Shown piece after piece: positions 17,798 through 25,642 of a DNA stretch of 64,000 bases. The position numbers and the translations under genes were made by a program. Below the pieces are notes generated by a model. It did no database searches. It had not been told where the DNA came from and was given only the letters and a program-made list of their open reading frames with translations. This DNA comes from Gemmobacter denitrificans (GTDB lineage: Bacteria > Pseudomonadota > Alphaproteobacteria > Rhodobacterales > Rhodobacteraceae): contig NZ_JBALHR010000013.1 of assembly GCF_036964905.1 (NCBI RefSeq), positions 41,565-105,564 on the forward strand, given 5' to 3'. Position 1 is the first letter of the stretch, and each line of letters opens with the position of its first letter.

Positions 17798-18845
17798 AGT
17801 TGAGGTAACAGTTATCGGTCCTAGCTATGGCGAGTCAGTCCTTGTTCATCTCGGCGATGATCATTGGATCATCGTAGACTCTGTAGCAAGGCAAGGTCAA
17901 ACGCGTCCGGCAGCTATTGAGTACTTGCATTCGATTGGCGTCAACCCACAGCACGCTGTGAAGTTGGTTGTGGTAACCCATTGGCACGATGACCACATTC
18001 GAGGTATCGCCAACACTGTTCAGATTTGTGCGGCCGCCACTGTATGTGTGCCAAGTTCCTTCACGGGCTCGGAGTTTCTATCCTTCCTGGCTGCGCACGC
18101 TGATCCTTTGGCATCATCCTTCGGTACTGGGGTTGATGAGCTCAGGCAGGTCTTCGAGACGATGCGGACCCGGGCGGAAAACCGACTGGGTTTGGCAGAC
18201 ACTCGCTTGCTGCAGATTCCGAAGCATGCGGTCTCCCACCAGTGTCATGTTGAAATCTGGTCGCTTTCACCTTCAGCCTTCCAAGTTACCGAGAGTCTTG
18301 GGAAGATAGCCAAGCTTATTCCGGGGTTTGGGAAGACCAAGCGACGGGCTGTCTCCACCGCGGAGAACGATCATTCAATAGCCCTTTGGATCTCAATAGG
18401 GGACGAATGCATTCTCCTTGGCGGCGATCTTGAAGAGACGCCGGACGCGCGTGCCGGTTGGTCAGCTGTCGTGGCTTCAACAGCCAGGCCACAGCAAAAG
18501 GCCAGCGTGTTTAAGGTGCCGCATCATGGGTCGGAGACTGGCCACAATGAGAATGTTTGGACGGATATGCTGCATGCAGACCCCCAGGCAATCCTGACAC
18601 CGTGGAATCGGGCTGGCAAACTCCCAAGCCCGGCTGATATTCAGCGTCTTGAGGCGCGAACGAAGCATGTTCACCTGACCGCGCCGCCAGCTGACCTGTC
18701 GCGTGTGAAACACAACCACGAGGTTGAGAAGCTTCTTCGAGACTTTGGTATTCGGACCTATCGAGAACCACGAGAGGTCGGAATAGTCCGTGCAAGGAAG
18801 AAGTTGGGTGCCGCCGACTGGGTTGTCGAGCGGATGGCGTCCTGA
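17775..18845 (+). CDS. ComEC-like metallo-beta-lactamase-fold hydrolase, gene 3 of the cassette
   Basis: A 356-aa cytoplasmic protein with an MBL fold related to the C-terminal domain of ComEC/Rec2. It has SYGESVLVHLGDDHWIIVDS near residue 17, the metal motif THWHDDH (HxHxDH) at 68-74, GGDLEE near 216-221 and KVPHHGS at 247-253, which is typical of the ComEC branch (nuclease or phosphodiesterase). The transmembrane channel part of ComEC is absent, so it is a stand-alone hydrolase. I chose the ATG at 17775 because a longer frame would overlap gene 2 much more. All metal ligands appear intact, so it should be active; DNA, RNA or a cyclic nucleotide are possible substrates. Confidence 0.87.
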   Translation: MTRPALDEVEVTVIGPSYGESVLVHLGDDHWIIVDSVARQGQTRPAAIEYLHSIGVNPQHAVKLVVVTHWHDDHIRGIANTVQICAAATVCVPSSFTGSEFLSFLAAHADPLASSFGTGVDELRQVFETMRTRAENRLGLADTRLLQIPKHAVSHQCHVEIWSLSPSAFQVTESLGKIAKLIPGFGKTKRRAVSTAENDHSIALWISIGDECILLGGDLEETPDARAGWSAVVASTARPQQKASVFKVPHHGSETGHNENVWTDMLHADPQAILTPWNRAGKLPSPADIQRLEARTKHVHLTAPPADLSRVKHNHEVEKLLRDFGIRTYREPREVGIVRARKKLGAADWVVERMAS

Positions 18846-19038
18846 CTGGGAAGTCGGCCTATTGTGGAATCGGGGCTACGGAGCCAGTTGAAGATTTCGT
18901 CTGAGACGGGGTTGATGGGCTGGAAGCGGTAGAACAGGAGGCTGATCCTGTTTGACGCGCTCTTCTGCGGTTTTCGCGCGCTCTGGGTCCTGCCCGTCTA
19001 CTATCCCGCTGATCTTGCACGCGGAATTCGTCCGTTTG

Positions 19039-19055
19039 TTGACCTATTGTTGACC
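19039..19055. repeat. 17-bp motif TTGACCTATTGTTGACC, copy 1 (end of element A)
   Basis: The two TTGACC halves are separated by TATTG. Identical 17-mers lie at 19313-19329 and 63810-63826. All three are within about 190 bp of a tRNA-derived att core, as expected for integrase arm-type sites or Xis/Int accessory sites. Confidence 0.7.
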
Positions 19056-19070
19056 CGCCGTTCGGACAGC

Positions 19071-19095
19071 AAAAAGCCCCGCTGGATGGTGGGGC
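19071..19095 (-). terminator. Intrinsic terminator reading leftwards
   Basis: Read on the minus strand, GCCCC pairs with GGGGC around a 10-base loop and is followed by TTTTT. It lies about 30 bp beyond the att core, where a terminator for a minus-strand tRNA-fMet would be expected. Element B has a different hairpin in the equivalent place. Confidence 0.75.
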
Positions 19096-19123
19096 GTAAG
19101 GCATTGATCTTATTCGTAGAAAC

Positions 19124-19168
19124 TGGTTGCGGGGGCAGGATTTGAACCTGCGGCCTTCAGGTTATGAG
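19124..19168. other. att core: copy of the 3' half of tRNA-fMet, junction of elements A and B
   Basis: These 45 bp match 63894-63938, the CCA end through the anticodon loop of tRNA-fMet, at 44 of 45 positions (G at 19153, A at 63923); similarity stops abruptly after GTTATGAG. Such a partial tRNA copy is what a tRNA-targeting tyrosine integrase leaves at the distal end of an insertion. With the 17-bp motif present on both sides, it is best read as the right end of element A and attL of element B. Confidence 0.88.
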
Positions 19169-19481
19169 GCGGACCAAAAGGAGAACATCGAACTCGTTGA
19201 TTTCAACAACTTACGCGCCAACTCGTTGATCTCGCTTGATTACCTCGCCGCTCCCAACCGCAGCCAGCGGACGCGGCCGTAGCCCAAACCGAGAACGAGG
19301 TAGATCGGCAGGTTGACCTATTGTTGACCTGCTAAGATCGCAGTCACCCGGCTGTCCGAGTACGGCAGGCACTATCATTTCGAATTCGATGCGCCAAAGA
19401 ACCGAACGGATGAGACGCAGTCAATCCAGACAACAACTGAACCGCAACACAAACGCTCCAAGTGATCAACGTGAGAATCAC
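19169..19481. other. Left end of element B, no gene seen
   Basis: About 310 bp with no supported gene; short open frames here have no ribosome site or recognisable content. The only structure I see is the 17-bp motif at 19313-19329. Confidence 0.6.
19313..19329. repeat. 17-bp motif TTGACCTATTGTTGACC, copy 2 (left end of element B)
   Basis: Same 17-mer as at 19039 and 63810, here 145 bp to the right of the att core. It is the best evidence that the true left end of element B is at 19.17 kb rather than next to the integrase at 30.4 kb. Confidence 0.7.
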
Positions 19482-20042
19482 TCACTGAAAATACTCCCAG
19501 AACTTCGAAACAGCGGGCGCATCAATAGAATCGTGTACTCCGACGTCCACATCATAACCAAGCTGAGCCTCCTTGGACATCTTGAAGAAGATCATATGGC
19601 AGGCCCGCATTCCGCTAAAAATTCTAACCGCAAACGGCGAGAAGTTTTTAAGCTCTAGCGTAATGTTCTTCGCTGATCTTTCCCCAAAACCCGGGCTGAC
19701 CAGTGAAGCGATCTCTGTAGAAATGCCAAGGCGAGAGAGGCCAGTTAAATTTCGAAGAGTGGCAGAGATTGAGCGGGACAGCGAAATCTTTTCATTCGAT
19801 CCAGCCAAAACAAACGCCCCGGGCTCTAGAACAAACCCTTCGTCGCCTAAGCTCTCTTGTGAAAAGCTCGGGTAGGTAGACTGATCGCGCAGATCAACTG
19901 GGCCAGAGGCATAGGCTGGTACGAGAATCTTGGATGAAAGAGTAAGTGTATAGGAACTCGGGCGTAGATTCTCCCGATTGAAAGGAGAAATTCCAACACT
20001 ACCAGCCGCTATCTCATCAAGAATCTGAGTGTCAGACAGCAT
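19482..20042 (-). CDS. dCTP deaminase / dUTPase-fold protein
   Basis: A 186-aa protein with the trimeric dUTPase/Dcd fold. Family landmarks are MLSDTQILDEIAAGSVGISP followed by NLRPSSYTLTLSS, then FVLEPGAFVLAGSNEKI, LTGLSRLGI, SPGFG, NITLELKN with the conserved Glu, and FSGMRACHMIF near the C terminus. In dCTP deaminases the active-site loop reads SSxxR; here the segment is TGLSR, so the usual Ser is not in place while the following Arg and the Glu are kept. Activity could be changed to another deoxynucleotide or lost. The start overlaps the end of the adenylyltransferase-like gene by 11 bp. Dcd-type enzymes are known both in nucleotide supply and in anti-phage nucleotide depletion. Confidence 0.85.
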   Translation of the reverse strand: MLSDTQILDEIAAGSVGISPFNRENLRPSSYTLTLSSKILVPAYASGPVDLRDQSTYPSFSQESLGDEGFVLEPGAFVLAGSNEKISLSRSISATLRNLTGLSRLGISTEIASLVSPGFGERSAKNITLELKNFSPFAVRIFSGMRACHMIFFKMSKEAQLGYDVDVGVHDSIDAPAVSKFWEYFQ

Positions 20043-20613
20043 AGCTTAGCTCCGAACCGTAGATCTCTTGCAGGACATCAATTGTAGCACTTGGGACAAG
20101 TTCTGAGATGTCCCTCTGTGCTCGCAAACGATCTCTGACTTCAGAAGCGGTCATCCCCTTGATCATGCCCCGATTAATGACTTCGACACGATAGCCGTGC
20201 GTCGAGAAGAGTGACATTTTTCGTTCCTCCCACGACGAGAAGACTCGAACCCAAAATACACAGTCACTAGCCTTGGGAAGAACATACTTCCAATCTTGAG
20301 GCCTTGTAAGCTCGAATGGCACTATGCTGAAGTCTGTTGAAGAAACTCCAGCGTCCAACAGCGCCCTAGAAATTATCTGCGACCTAATGAAGTAATTGAA
20401 CGGATTGGCATCCGATCGATTTCGATGGTCACTTTCAGAAAATGTATCATCGGGCGGCGCAAACGGATTTGTTATAGCCACAATCAAGTGTTGGCAATTT
20501 TCACGAGCCGCAAGTAGGTATGACAGATGCTCCTTATGCAGAGGCTGGAAGCGACCATGAGCAATCCCATACTTTATTCTACCCTCCGATTGGCTTACCT
20601 CGACCGCACTCAT
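20032..20613 (-). CDS. NMN adenylyltransferase-like nucleotidyltransferase (NadM/NadR type)
   Basis: A 193-aa Rossmann-fold nucleotidylyltransferase. The ATP-binding signature GRFQPLHKEHL lies near residue 20, a variant of GRFQPxHxGH, and GMTASEVRDRL near 153 corresponds to the second phosphate-binding motif. KYGIAHGRFQ and HLIVAITNPF form the first strands. The family joins a mononucleotide to ATP, commonly NMN to give NAD. The ATG at 20613 overlaps the upstream stop as ATGA and has AAGG in front; a TTG at 20634 is an alternative. It lies between a membrane protein and a Dcd-like protein with overlaps at both ends, a context unlike housekeeping NAD synthesis. Confidence 0.85.
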   Translation of the reverse strand: MSAVEVSQSEGRIKYGIAHGRFQPLHKEHLSYLLAARENCQHLIVAITNPFAPPDDTFSESDHRNRSDANPFNYFIRSQIISRALLDAGVSSTDFSIVPFELTRPQDWKYVLPKASDCVFWVRVFSSWEERKMSLFSTHGYRVEVINRGMIKGMTASEVRDRLRAQRDISELVPSATIDVLQEIYGSELSYAV

Positions 20614-21377
20614 GCTGCCTTCCCATTGGACCAAAGAAGTGAGTAAAGGTTTCTAAAGGCAACCGAGAACTCAGCACTATCAGTACTCTCCCGATTGCTG
20701 AAACAGAGCTGAGGTGCGTCCCATCCTGTGTCGCTAGCCGGATCATATCTGCTTATGTAAACTTGATTTCCATCAATTATTAGCATTCTCAGAGGAGGCA
20801 AGAAGTCATAGACTCTTGCCTGCAGGGTATCACTCAGCCTGGGCCTAAGTATTTCAATCGAACTTCCAATGTCGGACTTGACACGCTCTTGCTTCGACGA
20901 ACTCTTCGTCCAATTCGAAATCTGCGTACCCGCCGGATCAAGCAGCATTATTCTGACCTTGACTTCACCCGCAGCAATCTTCCGGCCGAGCTTACTGCTT
21001 TCATCTAGAATCTGCGGAAGAAATTTCGTCCCACCAACCCCAATAAAGTCAATTGAAGTCTTTGCGAGTTCGCAGGCCTTCTCTGCTTTTGTGCCGTACT
21101 TCAGTGTGCTTTCAACGCGATCCAAACCCGCTAGCTCAGCACCCGAGACCAACTGCATCAATCGATCGTAAGTCAAGTGGATTGTTTTGTCACCACCGGA
21201 GTAGATATAGGTAATGACAGCACTGCAGATCGTTCCAGCAAGAAACAGCAATAGACTTGAGAGCTTCTCTCCAATCTGGCTTGAATTAAAGTGCGCAAGT
21301 AGACCAATTAAAAGCGCAACAATAAGTATGCTTACTGTGGTAAGGTGCCGCCAGCTGTTGATCGCGTTTACTTTCAT
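20610..21377 (-). CDS. Membrane protein with two TM helices and a cytoplasmic PLD-like domain
   Basis: A 255-aa protein. Two hydrophobic segments near the N terminus, HLTTVSILIVALLIGLLAHF (about 9-28) and LSSLLLFLAGTICSAVITYI (about 36-55), are followed by a cytoplasmic domain. That domain has FIGVGGTKFLPQIL, the strand VKVRIMLLDPAG, and RMLIIDGNQVYISRYD, resembling phospholipase-D-like or helicase-adjacent sensor domains, but no HxKxxxxD catalytic motif is visible. The ATG at 21377 follows CAGGGGGC. First gene of a three-gene coupled operon with low GC. A membrane-anchored effector or sensor is plausible by analogy with 2TM effectors of nucleotide-signalling defence systems, but this is unproven. 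Confidence 0.8.
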   Translation of the reverse strand: MKVNAINSWRHLTTVSILIVALLIGLLAHFNSSQIGEKLSSLLLFLAGTICSAVITYIYSGGDKTIHLTYDRLMQLVSGAELAGLDRVESTLKYGTKAEKACELAKTSIDFIGVGGTKFLPQILDESSKLGRKIAAGEVKVRIMLLDPAGTQISNWTKSSSKQERVKSDIGSSIEILRPRLSDTLQARVYDFLPPLRMLIIDGNQVYISRYDPASDTGWDAPQLCFSNRESTDSAEFSVAFRNLYSLLWSNGKAA

Positions 21378-21532
21378 TTTGCCCCCTGTCAGTATCAGAT
21401 CACTCGTCAATCAAGTCGATTTTGGCTTTTTGGCTATCGTTCGTCTTGTCAACTGCCTGTCTGCTTGACTTGACCGCAACAAGGGATAGCTTACTCCCTC
21501 TGCCGTGGGTAGCCTAAGGTTTGGTGTCGAGT

Positions 21533-22471
21533 TCATGACGCGCCGTAGCTGAGTTCTATTAGCGGCTTCGCCTTCTCTAGATCCTCGGCCTTCGACAGCG
21601 TGATCTCAAGGTCGCCGGTGCCGAAGTGGCCAAGGTTGGAGACGTCGCGGGTAAAGCTCGGCTCAAGCTGAACCGTCGACGGGTCAATTTTCACGAACAT
21701 CAGAATCTTGGAGGTCGTTGGGCGGAACTCGACGCAGGCGAAGTTCTTGATCCGCTTGAACGCGATGTAGAAGCGTAACCTCGTCTCCTGCACATCGTCG
21801 CCCAGTGCCATCATGTAGGCGCGCAAGGCCTCAAAACGGTCCAACATCCCGGGATCAAGTTCCTGCAGGACGGTGCCAATCGTCTTGTACTTGTTGCCGC
21901 CCCCTGCCCCGCCATCCGTCACACTGCCTTTAGTGTCGATAAACACGCCCTTGGTCGAGGTCGCTGCCACAAGGTCGAGCATCAGAAGCTCAGGCCCGAA
22001 GCGCCGGTAGCGGATCAGTTCGATGTTCCGCTGCATCTGCTTCACGGCATGGTCGTCATACCGATTGAAATCGCCCGCGATGCAGATCAGGCGCGGTGCG
22101 GACCAGTCGACACCATCGGCGGCGGCCTTGCCGAGTTTCTCCATCACCAGCCACTGGAAATCCTTGCGGTGGTCCATCAGCCAATCAAGGTAGAAGAGCC
22201 CCTGGTTGATGACGTTCTCGTTGCTGGCCCGCTTGTACTCGAGGATCACCGGGCAGCCGTTCTCGTCCAGGCCCAGCGTGTCGATCCGGCCGCCATGGGT
22301 GGTCGTGTACTCAGTGGCTAAGAAGCGGACACCCAGCAGCGCCTCGAGGTTCTTCTCGAACAGGACTTGCACGGATTTCTCGACCGTGTCGGTCGTTCCA
22401 GCCAGTTCAGTAATGGCACCGGAGGCTATGCGGAACAGCTTGATATCACTCATTTGTTTCGCCTTCGCCAT
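21533..22471 (-). CDS. DUF5655-type protein with NucS/PD-(D/E)XK-like nuclease domain
   Basis: A 312-aa protein with two parts. The N-terminal half has a restriction-endonuclease-like core, GGRIDTLGLDENGCPVILEY followed by KRA (residues about 60-82), with the Asp and ExK expected of metal-dependent nucleases; FYLDWLMDHRKDFQWLV and APRLICIAGDFNRYD follow. The C-terminal 90 residues (RFYIAFKRIKNFACVEFRPT, TRDVSNLGHFGTGDLEI) match the domain I know as DUF5655. The start at 22471 is the longest ATG; the ATG at 22453 (MSDIKLFRIASG) has the better spaced AAGG and may be the real start. It is a single gene between two operons in the island, probably a DNA-acting accessory protein. Confidence 0.82.
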   Translation of the reverse strand: MAKAKQMSDIKLFRIASGAITELAGTTDTVEKSVQVLFEKNLEALLGVRFLATEYTTTHGGRIDTLGLDENGCPVILEYKRASNENVINQGLFYLDWLMDHRKDFQWLVMEKLGKAAADGVDWSAPRLICIAGDFNRYDDHAVKQMQRNIELIRYRRFGPELLMLDLVAATSTKGVFIDTKGSVTDGGAGGGNKYKTIGTVLQELDPGMLDRFEALRAYMMALGDDVQETRLRFYIAFKRIKNFACVEFRPTTSKILMFVKIDPSTVQLEPSFTRDVSNLGHFGTGDLEITLSKAEDLEKAKPLIELSYGAS

Positions 22472-22701
22472 CGCGGGTCAGATGGTTTCCGATCTCCCCA
22501 AGATGACCCCTTAACCCATTGTTAATAATAGAATTCGCCGCATCGCGACACCCCTGAAACAGGCTTGTCAAGCCTGAATCTTCTTGACAAGCAGAGATTC
22601 TGACGCCATATGTAGCGCGTCCCACCTGCCATGTGTAGGATGAGCATTCGAGGCCGCCTTGGTTAACCCGGGCGGCTTCAGAATTTCTGGCGATGGCGCA
22701 G
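22472..22701. other. Intergenic region with GCTTGTCAAGC palindrome
   Basis: No gene is supported in these 230 bp. They hold the palindrome GGCTTGTCAAGCC at 22562-22574 and, 8 bp further, CTTGACAAG, a related inverted word. They separate the R-M operon's last gene from the DUF5655 gene and may act as terminator or operator. Confidence 0.5.
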
Positions 22702-23172
22702 TCAGCGGCGATTGGAGGCATCACGTTCCTTCCGCAACTGAGCGATGCGGCCGCTTTTCTCCGTGCAATAGGCGCTTCGCAACAACCAGTAGCTGCTCCG
22801 CTGCCCGAGGATCACAAGGTATTCCTCGCGGTACCACAGCAGCGTATTCACTTCGGTTCCCCGGGTGTTCTGCCACTCATCGATTTCGGGATGCGCCACC
22901 GCGTTCTTGATCACCCATGGCACCCAACGCAGTCGCTCACAGCGACGCAGGTCCGGCGTCCGGTCATCCTCGACTCGCCCCTCTTGCACCAAGTGCCAGT
23001 ATGACGCCCAGCGCCCGGCAACTTCGGCATGGCGGCGGCAGTTCACGGCCTCACCACGGAACACCAGACCGGCGCGGGCAATCTCGTCCAGGAACACCCG
23101 GTTCAGTTCCGCCTCATAGGCGGCCCAGTCACCGCCAAAATCAGCGAACCGGAGCAAATCCGGTGGGTTCAT
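22702..23172 (-). CDS. Hypothetical protein downstream of DUF3800 gene
   Basis: A 156-aa protein I do not recognise. It is rich in Trp, Arg and Tyr (VAGRWASYWHLVQEG, ERLRWVPWVIKNAVAHPEID, NTLLWYREEYLVILGQRSSY) and ends in a basic helix (GRIAQLRKERDASNRR). No membrane segment. Its start overlaps the DUF3800 stop by 4 bp (ATGA), so it is the last gene of the extended R-M operon. The placement suggests a partner, possibly an inhibitor or adaptor, of the DUF3800 protein. Confidence 0.78.
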   Translation of the reverse strand: MNPPDLLRFADFGGDWAAYEAELNRVFLDEIARAGLVFRGEAVNCRRHAEVAGRWASYWHLVQEGRVEDDRTPDLRRCERLRWVPWVIKNAVAHPEIDEWQNTRGTEVNTLLWYREEYLVILGQRSSYWLLRSAYCTEKSGRIAQLRKERDASNRR

Positions 23173-23888
23173 TCGACAGCCCCACGCGACTGCCAGACCA
23201 GCAGATTGAACTTTGTGGCCGAGAAGGTGGAGGTGCGTGTCAGCACGCCCCGCCCCAGCCGTTCCTGCAGCCGTGTGATGATGGCGACCTTGGCCGCACT
23301 GGTGACAAGCCCCCGGTTCGCATAGGTCAGGGCCCCGATCAGGATGTCCGTCAGCTGTAACAGTTCGCTTTCATGCGAGCGGATCTGCTGCACACGCTGC
23401 ACGGACTCCATATTGAAGTCGTAAAGGTCGTTTGCCACGACCTGATGCAGCTTGCGCGTCTTCGGGCCGCCACGCGTGTCCTTGACGTCCATGTAGATGC
23501 GATAGCGATGCGGCGCGCAGAAGATGGGGCGCAGCATCAGGAAGTACATCTTGTAGTACCAGTCGTCATGCGTCTGGTCGAACTGGGCGTGATTGATCTT
23601 CGCCTTGTCCGGCACGACCAGCCCGCGAAAGCGCAGCCGGTCGTCGGCAAGGAACAGATCAACTAGCGCAAGATAAAAGCCGACCTTGGCCGGAGAGACC
23701 TTGGTCCACTTGGCCTCCATCGTCGGGCTTAGCCCGTGCTGCACCTTCAGGGCGCGGATCGCCTCGGCAATCGATCGAACCTCGGTTTCCCGGGCGTAGA
23801 GCGCACCCCAGGCCATGGCCCGGATACCATCGTTCTCCAGATGGCAGCTTTCGTCACAATAGACGTTGAACACGCGTGGCTCGGTCAT
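23169..23888 (-). CDS. DUF3800 protein (RNase H-like fold, putative nuclease)
   Basis: A 239-aa member of DUF3800. It has the N-terminal acidic motif NVYCDESCHLEND (residues 8-20), the central strand YRIYMDVKDTRGGPK near 128 and the C-terminal ESELLQLTDILIGAL near 183, the three blocks that in this family carry Asp/Glu residues in an RNase H-like arrangement. The family is frequent in defence islands and prophages and its biochemistry is poorly known. The gene overlaps hsdS upstream and the hypothetical gene downstream by 4 bp each, so it is translated as part of the R-M operon. Confidence 0.86.
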   Translation of the reverse strand: MTEPRVFNVYCDESCHLENDGIRAMAWGALYARETEVRSIAEAIRALKVQHGLSPTMEAKWTKVSPAKVGFYLALVDLFLADDRLRFRGLVVPDKAKINHAQFDQTHDDWYYKMYFLMLRPIFCAPHRYRIYMDVKDTRGGPKTRKLHQVVANDLYDFNMESVQRVQQIRSHESELLQLTDILIGALTYANRGLVTSAAKVAIITRLQERLGRGVLTRTSTFSATKFNLLVWQSRGAVE

Positions 23889-25642
23889 GCGGCGGCCTCG
23901 GCTTGATCGCCCGGCGCCCCGCGCAGCGCATCGTGCAACAGGGCTTCGAGGAGGCGGGAGCGGGTGGTGGTGGCGGTGGTGAGGCTGGCTTCCAGCTGAT
24001 CGCAGAGCGCCATCAGGGCATCGACCTTGGCCACGATGCGGTGTTGTTCGGCGAGGGGTGGAACGAGAACATCCATGTCCCTTATTGTACCCATCGAAAG
24101 ACTAGGCTGCGCCGTAGTTTTAACATGTTTGAAGACCTCATCTCGACCAACCGGCGAGTTAAAGAACAACACCGCATATTCTAGGCAAAAGAGGTCGTCA
24201 CAGCCCTCAAACAGTTCAGCTTTCGCAACATTCGGGGCAAGATGCCATCGCCTCGTGGGCTCAATTAATGCGACGTCCCCAATGCCCGCTCCGATGAATG
24301 TGATCAAGAGGCTCCGCTTTGTAATCGCGCTTCTTTCAAGCGCAATTGAAGTCGCAAGTGGCATGTATTTCAAATTGTGTTCTGCGATAACCCAAGGACG
24401 AACATTCTGTGCCCGCAGGACTGGCACCTCGCCCTCGTCCTTGAGATCGAAATACTTTGTGTATTCGAAGCCAGCCAGCTTTGTTACAAAAAAGAGCTCA
24501 TCACACGATGCCCAACTCCACCCGAGCGGTATGTCCACAGCTTCGCGGTACGAAATAGAGTTGGTTATCGGGATGTTACCTTTGAGCTTCTTTGTTCGAA
24601 TGAGTTGTCGCTTTTGATCAGCGATCTTCCTTAGGGTAGCTGCCGCCGGTTCGTCGGATGGGTCTTGCTTCACCAGCTTCCCGCGCACGGCGAGGTTCAG
24701 GATGGTTTGGCGCAGGGTTTTGATCTGGTCTGGGCGGGTGGTGAGGGTGGGGAGGGTTTGCAGGGCAAAGCGGGCGTGGGTGGGGAAAGTTTCGGCGTCG
24801 GTCTCGGGGGCGGTCAGGCGGGTAAGGGTGGCGGCGGTCAGCCGATCCCGCACCGCCTCTCGCCCCGCCCGCGCGCCCTCGAGCCTGTCACACAGCGCCA
24901 TGAGTTCATCCACCTTGGCCACGATCCGCTGCTGCTCAGCGAGGGGTGGGAGGGGAAACGGTAGAACCGCGAAGTCTGAATCGTTGATCGCAGGATAGGC
25001 TTGGCCGCGTTGGGTTTCTTCCACCGCTGCAACCATGAACGGCGAACGCAGCACGATCCAGATGTAGCGCGGCAGGATCAGCCCCAGCCCGTTGATGATC
25101 GCAAATGCCGTGCTTGCGATTGGCGCGGGTTCGATTTCGTCCTCAACGACCGCGACGTTTAGCAAATAGGGCCGGACGCAGGAGTAGATCACGTCGCCCT
25201 TACGCACGATCTTCCGCGCTCGGCTGGGGGCCTCGGCGGGCTCAAGCACCGTTGGCGCCTCAATAACGCCCGCTTCCTTGTTGATCGCCGAAACGTCGAT
25301 GTAGGTGAAACGGGTGTTGGGAATCATTTGACCCCGATCCGCTGTCACCTCGCGCATACGCGACCATGCCCAATTGGCGGGGACAGCGAAGGGCGGCTCG
25401 TCGATAGGATCGAAAGGTTTCGGCTTCCTGATCTCTCCCGCCTTCACCAACCGCGCCTTTTCTTTCGCGATCCGCTTCAGCAACTCTGCCGCCGGTTCGT
25501 CGCTCGGGTCCTGTTCCACCAGCTTCCCGCGCACGGCCAGATCCAGCACAAAGCGACGCAGGCGGGGGATGGCGTCCTCGGCCTCGGCCACGCGGTCATA
25601 CAGCGCCAGCAGGCGGTCGGCGGTGAAAGTTCCGTCCTTCAT
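23885..25642 (-). CDS. hsdS: Type I restriction enzyme, S subunit (second system)
   Basis: A 585-aa specificity subunit, long for the family. The two halves repeat the same architecture: RRFVLDLAVRGKLVEQDPSD near residue 30 and RQTILNLAVRGKLVKQDPSD near 315 each open a half, and PPLAEQQRIVAKVDELMALC near 235 and PPLAEQHRIVAKVDALMALC near 540 close each target-recognition domain. This internal repeat is the mark of a full-length two-TRD HsdS. The second TRD region (about 24080-24600) is AT-richer than its surroundings, as expected for a recently exchanged recognition domain. It overlaps hsdM and the DUF3800 gene by 4 bp each. Target unknown. Confidence 0.94.
   Translation of the reverse strand: MKDGTFTADRLLALYDRVAEAEDAIPRLRRFVLDLAVRGKLVEQDPSDEPAAELLKRIAKEKARLVKAGEIRKPKPFDPIDEPPFAVPANWAWSRMREVTADRGQMIPNTRFTYIDVSAINKEAGVIEAPTVLEPAEAPSRARKIVRKGDVIYSCVRPYLLNVAVVEDEIEPAPIASTAFAIINGLGLILPRYIWIVLRSPFMVAAVEETQRGQAYPAINDSDFAVLPFPLPPLAEQQRIVAKVDELMALCDRLEGARAGREAVRDRLTAATLTRLTAPETDAETFPTHARFALQTLPTLTTRPDQIKTLRQTILNLAVRGKLVKQDPSDEPAAATLRKIADQKRQLIRTKKLKGNIPITNSISYREAVDIPLGWSWASCDELFFVTKLAGFEYTKYFDLKDEGEVPVLRAQNVRPWVIAEHNLKYMPLATSIALERSAITKRSLLITFIGAGIGDVALIEPTRRWHLAPNVAKAELFEGCDDLFCLEYAVLFFNSPVGRDEVFKHVKTTAQPSLSMGTIRDMDVLVPPLAEQHRIVAKVDALMALCDQLEASLTTATTTRSRLLEALLHDALRGAPGDQAEAAA

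Larger units (their letters stand above)
18846..19123. other. Right end of element A, no gene seen
   Basis: No convincing gene lies in these 278 bp. From about 18950 the sequence becomes related again to the end of element B near 63735-63893, sharing a tract from CTACTATCCCGCTGATCTTG through the 17-base motif near the att site. It therefore holds the phage right attachment arm plus the terminator at 19071-19095. Confidence 0.7.

Noticed and set aside
18859..19104. An 81-codon minus-strand frame at the end of element A
   Set aside because: It covers the terminator and the 17-bp motif, has low-complexity Arg/Ser content and no ribosome site.
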